Positions 60,787-64,000 of a stretch of 64,000 nucleotides of DNA are shown here, piece after piece. Source of the stretch: Planococcus sp. MSAK28401 (lineage in GTDB: Bacteria; Bacillota; Bacilli; Bacillales_A; Planococcaceae); the NCBI RefSeq assembly GCF_018283455.1, contig NZ_JAAMTH010000001.1:2957501-3021500 (forward strand). Reading direction: 5' to 3'. Made by a program: the position numbers and the translations under genes. Within the stretch, counting starts at the first letter, position 1. Each line of letters opens with the position of its first letter. Under the pieces are notes generated by a model that saw nothing but the letters and a program-made list of their open reading frames with translations, searched no databases and had not been told where the DNA came from.

Positions 60787-62658
60787 TTATTGGTCCAGCA
60801 AGCTCACGGAGACTTTCACATCAAGCGACTGGCTACCGCCTCTATAGACGCCCTGAACCGGACTGACATCGTTATAATCGCGGCCGACGCCGACGCGGAT
60901 ATGGTTTTCCAGCGCTTCGACATTATTGGTCGGATCGAGCCCAACCCAGCCGATGCCCGGCACCATGAATTCCACCCACGCATGGCTGGCTGCATCGCCG
61001 ACAAGTGCCGAATCTTCCCCTACGTATAAATAACCGCTGACATAGCGCGCCGGAATATTCTTGCTGCGCAAGATGCCGAGCATGACGTGCGTAATGTCCT
61101 GGCAAACGCCCTTTTTCAAACCGAAAGATTCGCTCGCTTTGGTCGTAACCGTGGTTGACTCGCCGTCATATGTGAAATGATCAAAGACATATTCGGTCAC
61201 ATCGATTGCGTATTGCACCGGGTTGGTCATCGCCCCAAGCTCGCGGTCGACCAGTTCCATCTGCTCCGGGGTGATGTAGGTATACGCCGTATTGCTCAAA
61301 TAAGCCATATAATGCTCGGTGAATAATTGAGAATGGAAAATAACATTCATTTCCGGCGAATAATCGATGCGGTGAATGAACGGGCTTTTCTGGATGCTGA
61401 CGATGGATGTCGATTTTACTTCCAGGTGCTGGTGATGTTCAGCAATGAAAAACGTCTCGACGTTATTGCCGAAAATATCAACATGTTCTTTCGTCAATGT
61501 CGCCGGCGTAATATCCGCACGGTAAGACAGAAGGCGCTGGCATTCATCCGTTCTTGGTTTCAAGCGGATGGTGTTCATGCTTTGGTCAACGATTGTTTCG
61601 TAATCAAAAATATTGGTATGCTCGATTTTGTATTTCATAGAAGTTATTCCTTTCATATCCATCCCTTGGGATTGGAACGCCATCGCCGTTTCCGCTTCGG
61701 GATCGGTCAAATAATAAGTGCTGGAGAAAACCCGGCTGATTTCGTTGCAGCCGTCTTGGAAACGGTTCAAAAAATGCATCAACTCATCCGAATCCAATGA
61801 TTCGATATCCGTTTCGCTGAAGGAAGTCCGGACTTCATCGAGTTTGGCATATAACTCCCATGAATAATGAGATACTTTTCCTTCTTCAAGTTCTTCAACT
61901 GCGGCCCGTACATGGTCAAGGCAATAACGAATCGACCTCGGGAAGGTTTTATCCGAGATCAAAAAACTCAATACTTTCTTCGGCTCCATGCGCGGTGGAT
62001 TGCTCTTCAAGTACGCGTTGTATCCGTTCGTCATCCTGAGAGCTGCCAGCCAGAAATAATAATCATCCGTCTTTTCTTTTCTGACGCGTTCACGCGTCCG
62101 CTCGCAGACGACATTCAAAATGCGTGCCGTCTTTTCCGCCCGCTCGAGCCATTTGGCGATTTTAATCATTTGATACGCCACACCCCTGGACATCGAGGAC
62201 TCGACAATTCCCTGGGAAATAAGCGAAGTCGTTTTGATGTTTTCAAGGAATGACCTCATGTCACGGACTGAACTGTTTTTCAAATCCATATCCGCAAGCG
62301 CCAAATACGAACGGTTCCAGGTTTCCCAATAATCATCCGGAATATGGTCACGGCTGATGCGGGCATTTTCACGAACAACCATGGAACAACTGGCGACTGA
62401 ATTGGAATTTTCCTGCGCCATCGCCAAATATTGCACCAGCTCCGATTCTTCATACGTCGGATTGGCCTTGATCCGGCGCATCGTTTCCGTCGAATCACAG
62501 ATCTCAAAAATCAGCCGCCAATCCGAATCACGTACCAGCTCTTCATCGGCCGCTTCAATCATCTGCAGCAATTGCACGTCGAGGATGCGCGCATTGTTCT
62601 CCGCCCGCTCGACATTCCGGGACATCCAATACAATGAATTTGCAACACGGCTTAACAT
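60787..62658 (-). CDS. Alpha-E domain fused to transglutaminase-like domain
   Basis: A 623-residue fusion. Residues 1-330 are an alpha-E domain ([27 protein letters not shown]). From Met341 ([14 protein letters not shown]) on, the protein is a transglutaminase-like domain. Its triad is Cys519 in KKGVCQD, His559 in SHAWVEF and Asp575 in GLDPTNN. These are commonly two adjacent genes downstream of a circularly permuted ATP-grasp gene, which also precedes here with no gap. An AAAGGA site 8-9 nt before the codon for Met341 (61636-61638) suggests the transglutaminase part may still start by itself. Possible role: making or processing peptide-like products. Confidence 0.88.
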   Translation of the reverse strand: MLSRVANSLYWMSRNVERAENNARILDVQLLQMIEAADEELVRDSDWRLIFEICDSTETMRRIKANPTYEESELVQYLAMAQENSNSVASCSMVVRENARISRDHIPDDYWETWNRSYLALADMDLKNSSVRDMRSFLENIKTTSLISQGIVESSMSRGVAYQMIKIAKWLERAEKTARILNVVCERTRERVRKEKTDDYYFWLAALRMTNGYNAYLKSNPPRMEPKKVLSFLISDKTFPRSIRYCLDHVRAAVEELEEGKVSHYSWELYAKLDEVRTSFSETDIESLDSDELMHFLNRFQDGCNEISRVFSSTYYLTDPEAETAMAFQSQGMDMKGITSMKYKIEHTNIFDYETIVDQSMNTIRLKPRTDECQRLLSYRADITPATLTKEHVDIFGNNVETFFIAEHHQHLEVKSTSIVSIQKSPFIHRIDYSPEMNVIFHSQLFTEHYMAYLSNTAYTYITPEQMELVDRELGAMTNPVQYAIDVTEYVFDHFTYDGESTTVTTKASESFGLKKGVCQDITHVMLGILRSKNIPARYVSGYLYVGEDSALVGDAASHAWVEFMVPGIGWVGLDPTNNVEALENHIRVGVGRDYNDVSPVQGVYRGGSQSLDVKVSVSLLDQ

Positions 62659-64000
62659 TTACGCATCCTCCCCTTCTTCTTTCTTTTTAAACACCCACGT
62701 GTCTTTTCCGCCGCCGCCCTGTGAAGAGTTGACAACAAGCGATCCTTCTTTCAGCGCGACACGGGATAATCCGCCAGGCAGGACATGAGTCTTTTCGCCC
62801 CTCATGACGAATACCCTCAAATCCACGTGACAAGGGTAGAACTTGTCTCCTTGGTAAGCAGGTGCGCGGGACAGCTTGATCGTCGGCTGCGCTATATATT
62901 GATGAGGCGTTTCGATAATTTTCTCCCTGAACTTTTCGATCAGCTCCTTCGAGGCGTGCGGGCCGACGAGCATGTCGTAACCACCGGATGCCCCTACGTT
63001 TTTAACGACGAGCTCTTCAAGATGCTCGAGTACCCATTCCCGATCTTCAGGCTTATCAAGCAAATACGTTTTCACATTGTCGATGACCGGTTCTTCGTCC
63101 AAATAATAGCGGATCATCTCCGGCACATACGCATAGATCGCCTTATCATCCGCGACGCCGTTGCCGACCGCATTCAAAATCGCGACATTGCCCTTTTGAT
63201 AAGCTTCCATCACGCCCCGTACCCCGAGCGCAGAATCGGAACGGAATGCTTCCGGATCCAAAAAATCGTCGTCGATGCGGCGGTAGATGATATCGACGCG
63301 CTTCAGCCCACGAATTGATTTCATGTAGACGATGTTATTGCGAACGACCAGATCGCGGCCTTCGACTAAATCCATGCCCATTTGCTGGGCCAGGAAAACG
63401 TGGTCGTAATAAGCCGAATTATACATGCCGGGAGTCAATAGCACCGCAAACGGTTTGTCTTTTCTCCCTTTTGGGGCATGGTCCAAAATCGAATCGTGCA
63501 GGAAGCTCATTTGATGCTCGAGGGTCATCACCGAATGATTGACGAAAAACTCAGGGTACACTTGCCGCATAACGTAACGGTTCTGGTATACATAAGACAA
63601 TCCGGACGGGTTGCGCAAATTATCTTCAAGTACGTGGTATTTGCCGTTTTCATCCCGTATTAAGTCGATTCCCGCCAAGAAGATGTGGTTGCTGAGCGGT
63701 ATGTCGACATCTTTCATCTGCTTCTCATAATAATAGGGATTATCTTCAACTAGCTGACGCGGCACAATTCCCGCTTCAATAATCTTTTGATCATGGTAGA
63801 CATCATCCAAAAAACGGTTCAGCGCTTCTGCACGCTGTGTCATTCCTTTTTCTACGACTTCCCATTCTTCCGGCGGGATAATGATCGGCACAAAGTCGAA
63901 CGGCATTGTCCGTTCAGTTCCTACATTATTATGGTAGACAGTGAAAGTGATTCCTTGGCGGAGAAACGACAACTGTGCCGTTTCATGCTTTTCTTTTAAT
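62659..64000 (-). CDS. Circularly permuted ATP-grasp protein (5' end outside window)
   Basis: At least 446 residues of a CP_ATPgrasp protein; the frame stays open to base 64000 and the visible N-terminal part ITFTVYHNNVGTERTMPFDFVPIIIPPEEW lies internal to the family, so the start is beyond the edge. A TTG at 63972 is not a convincing start. Other blocks: RNPSGLSYVYQNR, YRRIDDDFLDPEAF and LSSQGGG-like VNSSQGGGGKDTWV. The family may ligate peptides together with the alpha-E and transglutaminase partners. Its stop abuts the next ATG. Confidence 0.9.
   Translation of the reverse strand, partial: LKEKHETAQLSFLRQGITFTVYHNNVGTERTMPFDFVPIIIPPEEWEVVEKGMTQRAEALNRFLDDVYHDQKIIEAGIVPRQLVEDNPYYYEKQMKDVDIPLSNHIFLAGIDLIRDENGKYHVLEDNLRNPSGLSYVYQNRYVMRQVYPEFFVNHSVMTLEHQMSFLHDSILDHAPKGRKDKPFAVLLTPGMYNSAYYDHVFLAQQMGMDLVEGRDLVVRNNIVYMKSIRGLKRVDIIYRRIDDDFLDPEAFRSDSALGVRGVMEAYQKGNVAILNAVGNGVADDKAIYAYVPEMIRYYLDEEPVIDNVKTYLLDKPEDREWVLEHLEELVVKNVGASGGYDMLVGPHASKELIEKFREKIIETPHQYIAQPTIKLSRAPAYQGDKFYPCHVDLRVFVMRGEKTHVLPGGLSRVALKEGSLVVNSSQGGGGKDTWVFKKKEEGEDA

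Noticed and set aside
63972..63972. TTG at 63972 as the start of the ATP-grasp gene
   Set aside because: The frame remains open upstream to the window edge and family members have a long region before this point.

Overview
The window looks like chromosomal DNA from a pigmented, Gram-positive Bacillales bacterium, most likely Planococcaceae (Planococcus/Planomicrobium type). This rests on strong AGGAGG-type ribosome sites, frequent TTG/GTG starts, Bacillus-style gene sets (yrk sulfur genes, mtnU/mtnV, yxlEFG, a small signal peptidase I) and a C30 carotenoid cluster with crtM, three CrtN-like genes and cruF. No rRNA, tRNA, prophage or CRISPR array was seen.

Layout. 1-5.7 kb: housekeeping genes (phosphoesterase, yxlEFG-like ABC exporter, msrA, pcm). 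5.67-7.13 kb: IS3-family element, copy 1. 7.2-9.9 kb: small proteins and topoisomerase III. 10.0-10.5 kb: two tandem copies of an intergenic structured repeat. 10.6-19.8 kb: a CstR-controlled reactive-sulfur region (TauE exporter, TusA, rhodaneses, DsrE proteins, two rhodanese-persulfide dioxygenases), interrupted by a SulP transporter and carbonic anhydrase pair. 19.9-27.3 kb: SLC13-type permease, TctABC tricarboxylate transporter and a citrate-type two-component system. 27.4-36.4 kb: OsmC protein, sugar kinase, methionine-salvage mtnU/mtnV, secreted phosphoesterase, signal peptidase, acetamidase, SEC-C protein. 36.46-37.93 kb: IS copy 2. 38.2-49.8 kb: DnaA-box cluster, DUF421, thioesterase, AAC(3)-like enzyme, Fic/antitoxin pair, aldehyde dehydrogenase, RluF, CBS protein, lipoprotein and an amino-acid ABC transporter. 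50.0-57.9 kb: two convergent carotenoid operons. 58.1-58.3 kb: third copy of the structured repeat. 58.5-64 kb: LysM-3D protein, DbpA helicase, an alpha-E/transglutaminase fusion and a circularly permuted ATP-grasp gene cut by the window edge.

How genes work together. The sulfur genes sense (CstR), carry (TusA, rhodanese, DsrE), oxidise (persulfide dioxygenases) and export (TauE) sulfane or sulfite sulfur. CstR-type boxes sit inside promoters of the region. The carotenoid operons should make an acylated glycosyl C30 carotenoid. Both share an 11-bp direct-repeat promoter element that resembles the operator of B12-dependent CarH/LitR light sensors.

Most unusual signals: (i) a roughly 170-200 bp intergenic repeat, three copies, whose long hairpin shows compensatory base changes; (ii) both IS copies inserted in the loop of a bidirectional terminator, the IS bringing its own terminator; (iii) the CarH-like operators; (iv) a DnaA-box cluster away from any replication genes; (v) an alpha-E/transglutaminase fusion that keeps an internal ribosome site.
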